From JASFRS01 sp050114795 (GTDB lineage Bacteria > Pseudomonadota > Alphaproteobacteria > Sphingomonadales > CAKZYD01), in NCBI GenBank assembly GCA_050114795.1, contig JASFRS010000043.1:1-16271 (forward strand): a DNA stretch of 16,271 bases. The letters run 5' to 3'. Made by a program: the position numbers and the translations under genes. Within the stretch, counting starts at the first letter, position 1. Each line of letters begins with the position of its first letter. Shown piece by piece: positions 8,260-15,731 of this stretch. The notes beneath the pieces were generated by a model. That model was given only the letters and a program-made list of their open reading frames with translations, had not been told where the DNA came from and did not search any database.

Positions 8260-9459
8260 TCAAAGCAAACCTAACGCGCTATAGATTCTCTGATAGCCCT
8301 GAACACTTCTTTGCCAGTTGCGTTCTTCTTCAACAAATTTCCGGCCGTTTTCCCATATAACCGGCCAATCTTCCCGGCTCCCAGCCCAACGATCAGCAGC
8401 TTCAGCAAGGGCCATAGCATCATCAGCGGGAAATAAAACGCCAGTTTTTCCATGCTCTATCAGTTCCCGATGGCCACCAATATCAGAGGCAAGAACAAGT
8501 TTCTTCTGCGCCATAGCCTCAAGCGGCTTTAAGGGCGTGACCAATTCGGTCAGGCGAATAGATTTTCTCGGAAAGACAAGACAATCACAAAGCCCATAAT
8601 AACGGCCAACTTCAGACTGTGGCACTCGACCTATGAAGGAGATTTTATCAGCCAGTCCCAGATGTGCCGCCTGCGCCCGTAGCTCATTCTCTCTTGGACC
8701 ACCACCAACGAGCAACACATGCACCTGCTCCAGTGTTTTCATATGCGGCAGGGCATCAATTAAGATATCAAGCCCCTCATAGGCATAAAATGAACCTAAA
8801 AACCCCAGAACAAATTTACCCTTAACACCAAGTGCCGCAGCTAAATTCTCATCATAAACGGGTGGCTGAAAGGCCTCCACATCCACAGCATTGGGAATCG
8901 CCTGAAGAAGTGGTTGGTGCAGGTCACGCTTGCGAATGTCATCAAGCAGGCCATCGCATATAGCCGTCACCGCATTGGCATGAGATATCGCCCAATTCTC
9001 CAGTTTCTGCGACAAGCGATAACGTAAGCTGCCCTCCGGCGGGCCGCCATGCGACGCCGCCGCATCCTCCCAAAAAGCGCGAATTTCATAAATCCAAGGA
9101 ATATTTAAGGCGTTGGACACACGGTGTGCTGCATAAGCCGTCAAGGCCGGGCTATGCGCATGGATGACATCGGGTTTAATTTCTTTAGCCAATTGCAAAG
9201 CTGATTTGGCCGTCAGATGCATGTGCATCAAGGGGTCAACAAGCGCTTTATCCTTGACCCACTTGGGCAACGCCGGACTACGGTGAAAAAGAAGGCCCTC
9301 CACCTTTTCGGGATTCGGGCCATTTATATAATGTTTGGGGCTGGTTAAATGGTATGTCTCAACGCCGTTGCGCCGATGCTCCCTCAGCAAAGCCAGACTT
9401 CTAAAGCTATAGCCACTATGCAAAGGCAGGCTATGGTCGAAAATATGTAAGGCGCGCAT
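8260..9459 (-). CDS. GT4 glycosyltransferase, exosortase-A-associated type
   Basis: This 399-aa retaining GT-B glycosyltransferase begins MRALHIFDHSLPLHSGYSFR and has the block YHLTSPKH. This matches the pattern I recall for the PEP-CTERM/exosortase-A-associated GT4 family (TIGR04063-like). HAHSPAL (100-106), the second-domain start GFLGSFYAYEGLD (219-231), VGGGP (251-255) and the donor-site block TPLKPLEAMA (308-317) are visible. ATG 9459 is chosen over in-frame TTG 9474 because it fits the family start and has a G-rich stretch (GGGGG) just upstream. It begins 22 nt after the pirin gene stop, so the two are probably cotranscribed. It should add a sugar during exopolysaccharide synthesis. No exosortase gene is in the window. 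Confidence 0.88.
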   Translation of the reverse strand: MRALHIFDHSLPLHSGYSFRSLALLREHRRNGVETYHLTSPKHYINGPNPEKVEGLLFHRSPALPKWVKDKALVDPLMHMHLTAKSALQLAKEIKPDVIHAHSPALTAYAAHRVSNALNIPWIYEIRAFWEDAAASHGGPPEGSLRYRLSQKLENWAISHANAVTAICDGLLDDIRKRDLHQPLLQAIPNAVDVEAFQPPVYDENLAAALGVKGKFVLGFLGSFYAYEGLDILIDALPHMKTLEQVHVLLVGGGPRENELRAQAAHLGLADKISFIGRVPQSEVGRYYGLCDCLVFPRKSIRLTELVTPLKPLEAMAQKKLVLASDIGGHRELIEHGKTGVLFPADDAMALAEAADRWAGSREDWPVIWENGRKFVEEERNWQRSVQGYQRIYSALGLL

Positions 9460-9481
9460 CAAGCCCCCAATCAAACATTAC

Positions 9482-10180
9482 TCAGCGCAGGTCAAATAAC
9501 AGTAATTCCGCACCACCGTCGTCGATATCAAGCACAAGCTTGTCTTCATCGTCAATGGCCGCGCCATCTCCGGCCTTTAAGGCGACATCGTTTATTGTCA
9601 CCGCACCGCGTGCAACCTGAACCCAACCACGTCGACCTTCAGAAAACTTATGCTCCACCTTGGCTGCACCATCGAATTGCCCCGCATAAATGATCGCATC
9701 TTGGTTTATGCTGACACTATCACCTCGCCCATCCGGACTCGCGATAGGAGCAAGGCCATTTTTGACATCAGCACTTAGAAGCTTTTGTTCATAGCCGGGT
9801 TTATGCCCCTTACGGTCAGGCAAAATCCATAGCTGAAGCAGTTCAACACCCTCATCTTTGGATGCATTGAATTCTGAATGGGTGATTCCTGTTCCTGCAG
9901 ACATACGCTGAACTTCACCACGGTGGATAGTTGCTGCATTACCGACACTATCTTTATGCGCCAACGCACCTTCAAGAATATAGGTGACGATTTCCATATC
10001 TTTATGCGGGTGGGTCGCAAAGCCCTGCCCCGGCTCGACATAATCCTCATTTATGACACGCAGGTCCGAAAACCCCATATGCTCGGGATCGCGATAGTCC
10101 CCAAAGGAAAAACTGTGCGATGTTTTTAACCAGCCAAAATCAAATTGGCCGCGTTCATTTGCTGGACGAATATGAATCAT
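9482..10180 (-). CDS. Pirin family protein (YhhW-like, quercetinase type)
   Basis: This 232-aa bicupin is close to the E. coli YhhW length. The N-terminal cupin has the metal-binding set H57 and H59 (in THPHKDMEIVTYILEG), H101 and E103 (in GTGITHSEF), the arrangement known from YhhW and human pirin. Family members bind iron or another transition metal. Some have quercetin 2,3-dioxygenase activity in vitro, and the physiological role is usually unclear. ATG 10180 has GGAGG six nt upstream. The glycosyltransferase gene follows after 22 nt. A 105-bp gap separates it from the CBS gene upstream and probably holds its own promoter, though no clear hexamers stand out. Confidence 0.93.
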   Translation of the reverse strand: MIHIRPANERGQFDFGWLKTSHSFSFGDYRDPEHMGFSDLRVINEDYVEPGQGFATHPHKDMEIVTYILEGALAHKDSVGNAATIHRGEVQRMSAGTGITHSEFNASKDEGVELLQLWILPDRKGHKPGYEQKLLSADVKNGLAPIASPDGRGDSVSINQDAIIYAGQFDGAAKVEHKFSEGRRGWVQVARGAVTINDVALKAGDGAAIDDEDKLVLDIDDGGAELLLFDLR

Positions 10181-10285
10181 CTCGTGCCTCCAATTTCAAT
10201 CAATGCTGACTCAAAAATGCCGCCCAAAAGACATAAAAACAATAATCGTCATTTCGACTTTACTGTTTCTCAATCAAAAACAATT

Positions 10286-10717
10286 TCAGCCGGTCGCAAT
10301 ATATCCCCTTAAAGCCTCCGCTTCCTGCTCCGCTTCAGAAATACGGTATTTCACCAAGTCACCAATGGAGACAAGGCCAATTAATCTTCCGTTTTCGACA
10401 ATGGGGAGATGGCGGATGCGTTTTGTTGTCATGATTTCCATTGCGCCACGCAAATCCTGGTCAGGTGTGCAGGTAATAACATCGCTAGTCATTAAAGCTT
10501 TGGCCTCTAACTGCAAAACACCTGCGCCCTTCTCAGCCAGACCGCGTACAATATCCCGCTCAGAGAGAACACCGTCAATCACCCCGTCCCCTTCAAGAAC
10601 GAGAACGGCACCAATGCGGTGCGTTTTCAAAACTTGGGTCACCTTCTCAATGCGGGTTGAGCCATCAACAGAAATGATGTCGCCGCCTTTTTCACTTAAT
10701 ATTGTCTTAATCAGCAT
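10286..10717 (-). CDS. CBS-domain pair protein
   Basis: This 143-aa cytoplasmic protein consists almost entirely of two CBS motifs (about residues 12-62 and 76-125). Typical signatures are RIGAVLVLEGD, GVLSERDIVRGLAEKG, RIRHLPIVENGRLIGLVSIGD and DLVKYRI. Stand-alone CBS pairs bind adenine nucleotides and sense energy state or modulate partner proteins. The partner here is unknown. The start is set to ATG 10717 because AAGGGGG (10729-10723) lies five nt upstream; a GTG at 10735 would precede that site. It is divergent from the DUF1499 gene, with an 18-bp palindrome in the shared 99-bp intergenic region. Confidence 0.92.
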   Translation of the reverse strand: MLIKTILSEKGGDIISVDGSTRIEKVTQVLKTHRIGAVLVLEGDGVIDGVLSERDIVRGLAEKGAGVLQLEAKALMTSDVITCTPDQDLRGAMEIMTTKRIRHLPIVENGRLIGLVSIGDLVKYRISEAEQEAEALRGYIATG

Positions 10718-10752
10718 AGGCACCCCCTTAATCACGCCTTTTCAATTGCTGA

Positions 10753-10770
10753 AAACAGCTTAAGCTGTTT
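10753..10770. promoter_or_regulatory. Perfect 18-bp palindrome between divergent genes
   Basis: AAACAGCTTAAGCTGTTT is an exact palindrome, placed 36 bp before the CBS gene start and 47 bp before the DUF1499 gene start. Short flanking GCT/AGC triplets extend the symmetry imperfectly. Such a site could bind a dimeric repressor controlling both genes. No long T-run follows on either strand, so it does not look like a terminator. The binding protein is unknown. Confidence 0.5.
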
Positions 10771-10816
10771 AGCCTCAAACAACAATGGCAAGACGGAATT
10801 CAAGGGAGCTAGGCAT

Positions 10817-11545
10817 ATGACAAAACGCAAAGGGAATGGCTTAACACGGTTGGCATTGATCATAGCAGCCGCAGCCTTCATCTTGTTTTTCATAGGCGGC
10901 CCGGGCTTTCGTTTCGGGCTTTGGTCTTATGAAACGGGTTTCATGCTTTTACGCTATGGAGCTTATGTCGGCGTTGTAGCGGCAATACTTGGAATTCTTC
11001 CTCTTCTTCATCTTATTTGGCGGGAGAGAAAACTTAGCAGCCTCTTAGCTGTTATCATTGGCGTTTTTGTCTTCATGAGTTTGCAGGGCTACAAGAACAA
11101 AGCGCGGCAAGTTCCCGCCATTCATGACATCAGCACCGATCTCGATAATCCACCACAATACCTCTTTATTAAAGCACGCGATGAAGCCGAACGCGGCTTT
11201 ACAGATACGCAGCATCGCGCGCTCCAGGAAGTTTATTACGAAGATATTCACAGTATGAATGTGCCCAAAAATGTGACCACCACAACAGAGGCTTTGCATC
11301 AGGTTCTTCAAAATATGGGCATGGAGATTATTCATTATAATGCTCCCGGCGGGCGCATAGAGGCTGTCGCAACCACCTCTTGGTTTGGGTTCAAAGATGA
11401 TGTTGTGGTCCGGGTGCAGGCCTCGCCCAATGGCTCAGTGATTGATGTACGCTCGGTCTCTCGCGTTGGGCGTTCGGATATAGGGAAAAATGCAGAACGG
11501 ATAAGAAAAATACTCAAACATGCCAAAGATAAATTGGCACTTTAA
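10817..11545 (+). CDS. DUF1499 domain membrane protein
   Basis: A 242-aa protein with three predicted membrane helices (about residues 11-27, 47-67 and 73-89), then a DUF1499 domain from about 99 to the end. The opening of the domain, PAIHDISTDLDNPPQY, is typical, as is the basic C-terminal stretch with NAERIRKIL. The function of DUF1499 is not established. In proteobacteria the domain occurs alone or behind membrane helices, as here. ATG 10817 follows AGGGAG (10803-10808) at a somewhat long distance. The last codons contain an inverted repeat, TGCCAA/TTGGCA (11521-11539), followed by only three Ts, a weak terminator at best. The MscS gene starts 65 bp further on. Confidence 0.88.
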   Translation: MTKRKGNGLTRLALIIAAAAFILFFIGGPGFRFGLWSYETGFMLLRYGAYVGVVAAILGILPLLHLIWRERKLSSLLAVIIGVFVFMSLQGYKNKARQVPAIHDISTDLDNPPQYLFIKARDEAERGFTDTQHRALQEVYYEDIHSMNVPKNVTTTTEALHQVLQNMGMEIIHYNAPGGRIEAVATTSWFGFKDDVVVRVQASPNGSVIDVRSVSRVGRSDIGKNAERIRKILKHAKDKLAL

Positions 11546-11610
11546 GCAACTTCCTCATTCTACTCAGTCGTGTTAAGGGATGACAAAAATATAATATTTG
11601 GAGCGTATTA

Positions 11611-12768
11611 GTGGAACAATTCAGTGAATTCTGGGCTGTGGTTCAAGACGTTTGGACTCAGGGCTTGGTTGGGATCAGCGTTGGGCAGATATTAACTGCT
11701 TTTTTCATCTTATTTCTTGGCTATATTTTCAGAGGCTTATTTTCCCGCATTGTCATTCACCGCATTAAGCGACTAACGGAAAAGACATCCAACGAAATAG
11801 ACGATGCAGTGATTGAGGCTTTGGAAAAGCCAATGGCTTTTATTCCCATTGTTATTGCCTTTTTCTTTGCGACCCAGGCCCTATCGCCCAATGGCACTTT
11901 TGCAGATATTACCAGTAATATGAATCGCTCTCTCGTCTCAGCGGCCTTGTTCTGGGCGCTTTATGCGGCGGCCGGACCGACAACAGAAGTCCTACTTCAT
12001 GCCGGTGAGATCTTTACAAAGGAAATGGTGGCTTGGTTGGCAAAAGCCGCAAGATTTACCTTTGCAGCCATCGGCGTGGCAGTCGTTTTGGAAATTTGGG
12101 GTATCAAAGTCGGCCCTTTGCTTGCCGGTCTTGGCCTTTTTGGTGTCGCCGTTGCTTTAGGAGCCCAAGACTTATTTAAAAACCTTATTGCTGGAATGTT
12201 TGTAATTGGCGAACGCCGTTTTCGTCAGGGGGACTGGGTTCTTGTCGACGGTGTGGTTGAAGGGATCGTAGAAAATATTGGTTTTCGCACAACAACAGTG
12301 CGGCGCTTCGATAAAGCACCAGTCTTCGTCCCTAACGCCAAATTATCTGATAATGCGGTTACGAATTTCTCCCGCATGACGCATCGCAGAATTTATTGGG
12401 CCATCGGCCTAACCTATGACACGCCAACTCAAATTCTAGGCAAGGTACGTGAAGAAATTGAAACTTATATTCTCAACACGCCTGATTTCGCAGCGCCGAA
12501 TGATGTTTCAACCTTTGTGCGTATAGATAAATTCTCAGCATCTTCCATTGATATTATGCTCTATTGCTTCACAAAAACCACCAATTGGGGTGAGTGGCTT
12601 GAGATCAAAGAGCGGTTAGCTTGTAAAATTAAAGATATTGTTGAAAGCGCGGGGACCAGCTTCGCTTTCCCATCTCAATCGCTTTATATTGAAAACCTGC
12701 CACAAGGCGCTGACCGGCCAGAAGCATTTCCCTTAAGTGATGTTAAAGGACAGAACGATGAAGGGTGA
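11611..12768 (+). CDS. MscS-family mechanosensitive channel
   Basis: This 385-aa inner-membrane channel protects against hypo-osmotic shock. Membrane segments lie at about residues 20-44, 77-91, 108-123 and 148-164. The pore-lining helix and linker, about 165-200, include GLGLFGVAVALGAQDLFKNL, the classic Gly/Ala-rich MscS pattern. The beta domain follows (GDWVLVDGVVEGIVENIGFR and the PNAKLSDNAVTNFSR block, about 207-255), then a cytoplasmic alpha/beta domain. It uses a GTG start at 11611 with GGAG (11600-11603) seven nt upstream. A TATAAT at 11590-11595 lies close upstream but lacks a good -35. The 3' end overlaps the thioesterase gene by 11 bp, implying translational coupling. Confidence 0.95.
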   Translation: MEQFSEFWAVVQDVWTQGLVGISVGQILTAFFILFLGYIFRGLFSRIVIHRIKRLTEKTSNEIDDAVIEALEKPMAFIPIVIAFFFATQALSPNGTFADITSNMNRSLVSAALFWALYAAAGPTTEVLLHAGEIFTKEMVAWLAKAARFTFAAIGVAVVLEIWGIKVGPLLAGLGLFGVAVALGAQDLFKNLIAGMFVIGERRFRQGDWVLVDGVVEGIVENIGFRTTTVRRFDKAPVFVPNAKLSDNAVTNFSRMTHRRIYWAIGLTYDTPTQILGKVREEIETYILNTPDFAAPNDVSTFVRIDKFSASSIDIMLYCFTKTTNWGEWLEIKERLACKIKDIVESAGTSFAFPSQSLYIENLPQGADRPEAFPLSDVKGQNDEG

Positions 12769-13126
12769 ACCCATATTACGCTTGGCGCCAAGCCCGTCGG
12801 ACATTAATTCCAACGGTCACATCTTTGGCGGCTGGGTCTTGGCCCAAATGGATATCGCAGGTGGTATCACCGCCGGGCGCCGGGCCAAAGGGCCAGTGGC
12901 AACAGTTGCCATTGATGCAATGAAATTTCTGCGCCCTATTCTCATTCGCGATCTAGTTGCAGTCTATACTGAAATCATCAAGGTCGGGCGGACCAGTATC
13001 ACGGTTCATATTTCCGTCTGCGCAGAAAGACCAGGTGAGGACAAGCCCGTTCAAGTCACCGAAGGGACTTATATTTTTGTAGCATTGGATGAAAACGCAC
13101 GCCCACGACCGGTGCCGGAGCTTTGA
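12758..13126 (+). CDS. Acyl-CoA thioesterase, YciA-like hotdog protein
   Basis: A 122-aa single hotdog-domain protein that hydrolyses acyl-CoA to free acid and CoA. The block DINSNGHIFGGWVLAQMDIAGG (about 15-36) matches the YciA-type active-site helix, with D32 as the likely catalytic acid. VATVAIDAMKFLRP supplies the next conserved strand. Length is near the YciA norm (about 130). ATG 12758 has AAAGGA (12745-12750) seven nt upstream, inside the end of the MscS gene. An in-frame GTG at 12737 lies before that site and is rejected. The overlap with mscS suggests a shared transcript, although no functional link is evident. Confidence 0.92.
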   Translation: MKGEPILRLAPSPSDINSNGHIFGGWVLAQMDIAGGITAGRRAKGPVATVAIDAMKFLRPILIRDLVAVYTEIIKVGRTSITVHISVCAERPGEDKPVQVTEGTYIFVALDENARPRPVPEL

Positions 13127-13216
13127 CCTGCATTAACCATATTCAAGATAGAAGTGGCGTTAACACTTTATAAACCATAGAATAAGGGCTTCCATGCAAG
13201 GACATTGGGGGCCCTT

Positions 13217-13438
13217 ATGCGTTGGTTACACAGTCCACTTAGCTGGACATTGGGATTGATTGTCAGCTTATATTTTTCATCCGCCATCGGTGATTTAGCA
13301 GCAGCAATTACATTTGCAGGTGTTTTCAGCTTTGTCTTTATCGGCCTTCAAGCTTTGCAGCCCTTACCAATAAAAATGCGCATCACCCAGCCCTTTGGCC
13401 AGATGATGCGCCCTCGTACACAACCGGATAGGAATTAA
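13217..13438 (+). CDS. Small two-helix membrane protein, unknown
   Basis: I do not recognise this 73-aa product. Residues 9-24 and 26-46 are hydrophobic and probably form two membrane helices separated by a short turn containing one Asp. The tail is basic and proline-rich (KMRITQPFGQMMRPRTQPDRN region). ATG 13217 has GGGGG (13207-13211) five nt upstream. A TTG at 13205 in the same frame is less likely. It ends two bases before the stop of the convergent porin gene. The 90 bp upstream contains A/T-rich segments but no convincing promoter hexamers. Confidence 0.55.
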   Translation: MRWLHSPLSWTLGLIVSLYFSSAIGDLAAAITFAGVFSFVFIGLQALQPLPIKMRITQPFGQMMRPRTQPDRN

Positions 13439-13440
13439 CC

Positions 13441-14817
13441 CTACCAGTCGATTTGTGCCCGCATTCCAAAGCTGTCAATACCGCCAACTTCCAAACTATC
13501 GATGAACACGTCATCGATATCCGCATGGCCATATTGCATGATGAAGCGGAGATAGTTTTCAGGTGTCCAGATCAAGCTGGCGACATAGCTGGTTTGCTTC
13601 CCGCCGATAATGCCTGAGTCCGCATCATTTAAATCCACATAATCAAATCCGGCGTTCAGCGCCAATGCACCAAAACCGCCTTTACTTATGGGGTTTAAAG
13701 GTTTGACACGGTCGAAAGTACCACCGCTTTGTTTATAACCGCGGGATTCACCGGTGAAGAAATAACCAGCCTGAAGATAAGCACCTTTGGCTTTAAATTC
13801 ATCATCCAAACCAGCACCTAACGGTGCCTCAAGGTCAGCCGTCAAGCGGGAGAATTCAGAGGACACATAAAAAGGTCCAAAGATGCCGGCGGCTTCTAAG
13901 CCAAAGACATAATCGGATTCTGTCCCAATGTTACCCGTATTGATGAAGCGGGTATCCGTCGTGTGAAGCAGCGGGCGTTCACGATAACGGCCGGGCTGAG
14001 CGCCCTTGTCGCGATACAGACCCCAGGCACCAAAGTGCAACTGGTTTTCACCCAATTTCGGGTTAAAGACCGCGCGCCCGCCAAAGCTGTAGCCATTGGC
14101 TTCATCATCACCTGAGAACCCGCCATTGGAATAAACGCCAGCTTGAAGGACATAGTTTTTGCCATGTGTTTTGACGCTGACACCCGTATCCCGTGACAGT
14201 CCGAAAGCTGAAGTAAAGCCTGCACGCTCCATAAAGCTGATAAAGCGAGAACTTGTCCGAGCTTCGAGAGAGTTAGGCAGATGCTGATGACCAATAGTGA
14301 CTTCAACGGGCCCTTTCCAGGTAATATTGGCATCAGCCACAGAAACTTCATTGTTCGAATAATCAACTTCGAACTTATAGGCCCAATCACCATAAGCGCC
14401 TTCAGCCCCTAAACGACCCCGGCGAATTTCAGTGGTTGTGCCCAGGCCCGCGTCACCAAATTCTTCGGCGCCTTCAATTTGTCCGAAGTCAACCATCAGA
14501 CGGCCGCGCACTTTAAAAGTGAAATCATCGGAGATGAATTGCGGTGCCCCTTTAGCTTTTATTTCCACTGCATCATTTTGCGCTTTCGGCGCTTCCCGAA
14601 TGGCGGAACGTGTAGCCAATTCTGTGCGAGCCGCTTTAGCGTCTGCCTGCTGACGCTTTAATTCGGTGATTTCAGCCTGCATGGCTTTCATCTGCTCAAG
14701 CAGAGCCTGCATCTGCTCTTCCATCGTTTGCGCTTGCACAGGCTGTGCTGCAAAAGCAAGTGTCGTCATTAATGCTGTGGCCGCGCTTAAGGCCAAAGTT
14801 TGTTTAAGGCGCATCAT
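13441..14817 (-). CDS. OprO/OprP-type phosphate or anion porin
   Basis: This 458-aa outer-membrane beta-barrel has a signal peptide of about 29 residues (cleavage after VQA). A short Gln/Glu-rich coiled coil follows (about 31-67), then a long amphipathic-strand region with FKVRGRLMVDFGQIEG near its start. It ends in ...FGMRAQIDW, the terminal aromatic signal used by the BAM complex. The layout fits the phosphate-selective porin family (Porin_O_P) of Pseudomonas OprP/OprO. A triple Pho box 51 bp upstream supports induction by phosphate starvation. AGGAGAG precedes two adjacent ATGs; 14817 is used and 14814 is equally possible. The frame stays open up to 14925, but that covers the Pho box and is not coding. 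Selectivity for phosphate or polyphosphate is inferred. Confidence 0.9.
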   Translation of the reverse strand: MMRLKQTLALSAATALMTTLAFAAQPVQAQTMEEQMQALLEQMKAMQAEITELKRQQADAKAARTELATRSAIREAPKAQNDAVEIKAKGAPQFISDDFTFKVRGRLMVDFGQIEGAEEFGDAGLGTTTEIRRGRLGAEGAYGDWAYKFEVDYSNNEVSVADANITWKGPVEVTIGHQHLPNSLEARTSSRFISFMERAGFTSAFGLSRDTGVSVKTHGKNYVLQAGVYSNGGFSGDDEANGYSFGGRAVFNPKLGENQLHFGAWGLYRDKGAQPGRYRERPLLHTTDTRFINTGNIGTESDYVFGLEAAGIFGPFYVSSEFSRLTADLEAPLGAGLDDEFKAKGAYLQAGYFFTGESRGYKQSGGTFDRVKPLNPISKGGFGALALNAGFDYVDLNDADSGIIGGKQTSYVASLIWTPENYLRFIMQYGHADIDDVFIDSLEVGGIDSFGMRAQIDW

Positions 14818-14856
14818 CTTCTCTCCTGACCCTGATGCTCTTATCTGATGTGATCC

Positions 14857-14863
14857 ATCTATG
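14857..14863 (-). promoter_or_regulatory. Candidate -10 of the Pho-controlled porin promoter
   Basis: CATAGAT on the minus strand lies 4 nt beyond the last Pho-box unit. It is the best TATAAT-like stretch in the usual place for PhoB-activated promoters, where the box replaces the -35. The match is only moderate, and transcription would start near 14850. Confidence 0.35.
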
Positions 14864-14867
14864 GGGC

Positions 14868-14900
14868 TTAGGTGACACGGAGTTGACACTAATGTGACAG
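14868..14900 (-). promoter_or_regulatory. Pho box, three 11-bp repeats (PhoB site)
   Basis: The minus strand carries three contiguous 11-bp units, each with TGTCA at the same place: CTGTCACATTA (14900-14890), GTGTCAACTCC (14889-14879) and GTGTCACCTAA (14878-14868). PhoB binds direct repeats of CTGTCAT-like 7-mers with 11-bp periodicity, one helical turn. Two units make a minimal box, so this one can seat three monomers or overlapping dimers. It lies directly upstream of the porin gene. Confidence 0.85.
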
Positions 14901-14923
14901 ATTTGTTGCACAATGCCGGAATC

Positions 14924-14948
14924 AAAAACGGCGGCCCGAAGACCGCCG
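14924..14948 (-). terminator. Intrinsic terminator with UUCG tetraloop
   Basis: On the minus strand CGGCGGTC and GGCCGCCG form an 8-bp stem (one G-U pair) closed by C(UUCG)G, an exceptionally stable tetraloop. The stem is followed directly by TTTTT (14928-14924). It lies 32 bp past the stop of the DsbA-family gene and before the porin Pho box, insulating the two genes. No T-run follows on the plus strand, so it is one-directional. Confidence 0.92.
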
Positions 14949-14979
14949 CAAATTCGTCTCTAGTGCTAGGGCGTGCGCG

Positions 14980-15639
14980 TTATGCAGCCTTTTTCCTGTC
15001 CAGCATTTTTTCAATGATTTCAGCATAGTTTTCTGCTGGATGCGCGCCTGTCACCAGGTATTTTTGCTCAAATACGACAGCAGGCACACCCTGGACACCG
15101 TTTTGAATCCAGAACTGCTCTTCCTGCCTTACAGCATCGGCATAACGTCCATCTGCGAGAACCGCTTCCGCCTCTTGGCGATCAAGCCCGACTGAGTCCG
15201 CTACTGCAGCCAAAACGCTCTCTTGGCTCACATCCTCGCGCCTTGAGAAAAAAGCCTCAAACAAAGCGAGCTTCAATTCCGTCTGCTTGCCCTTCTCTTC
15301 CGCCCAGCGCAAAAGCTGATGCGCCTTGAAAGTGTTAAAGATGCGCATATCGTCTGCATAATTGAATTCGAAACCAAGGCCTGCACCAATTTCCTTCAGA
15401 TTTTGGCGAGCAGCTTCCGTTTGTTCCTGCGTACGGCCATATTTTTCCATGATATGTTCACGCAAATTCTGCCCCTCTTCCCCCATTTTTGGGTTCAATT
15501 CGAAGGGGTGCCAGTGCACATCAAGCTCAACCTTGTCAGAGAGCTGCTCAGCCGCAAGCATCATCCGCTTATAACCCACAATGCACCAGGGGCACATCAC
15601 ATCTGAAACAACGTCTACACGGAGAGTCTCTTTAGTCAT
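14980..15639 (-). CDS. DsbA-family oxidoreductase, FrnE-like
   Basis: A 219-aa thioredoxin-fold protein with the active-site CPWC (C16-C19) right after the first strand, a helical insertion, and the cis-proline loop GVQGVPAVVF (P186) followed by VTGAHP. This is the FrnE/2-hydroxychromene isomerase-like branch of DsbA proteins. There is no signal peptide, so it acts in the cytoplasm, where FrnE-type proteins catalyse thiol-disulfide exchange and have been linked to oxidative stress. ATG 15639 has AGAAAGG six nt upstream. A strong terminator follows, and no partner gene is adjacent, so it is probably monocistronic. Confidence 0.93.
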   Translation of the reverse strand: MTKETLRVDVVSDVMCPWCIVGYKRMMLAAEQLSDKVELDVHWHPFELNPKMGEEGQNLREHIMEKYGRTQEQTEAARQNLKEIGAGLGFEFNYADDMRIFNTFKAHQLLRWAEEKGKQTELKLALFEAFFSRREDVSQESVLAAVADSVGLDRQEAEAVLADGRYADAVRQEEQFWIQNGVQGVPAVVFEQKYLVTGAHPAENYAEIIEKMLDRKKAA

Positions 15640-15731
15640 AGCTAGCCTTTCTTATACATCCATCGGCAAAATGGAGAATGCGTGCCGAATTGGCAAGACC
15701 TCGAAAAATTTACGCCTTTCCCCACGGAAAG

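Noticed and set aside
10203..10763. 186-aa plus-strand open frame
   Set aside because: It is antisense to the CBS-domain gene, whose two CBS motifs and ribosome site are clear.
11521..11545. Hairpin TGCCAA/TTGGCA at the end of the DUF1499 gene as a terminator
   Set aside because: The stem is only 6 bp, overlaps the coding sequence and is followed by just three Ts.
11590..11595. TATAAT before the MscS gene as a promoter
   Set aside because: There is no acceptable -35 at 15-19 nt, and the start would leave only a few bases before the ribosome site.
13896..14393. 165-aa minus-strand open frame
   Set aside because: It is a shifted-frame shadow of the porin gene, which has signal peptide, coiled coil and terminal Trp in its own frame.
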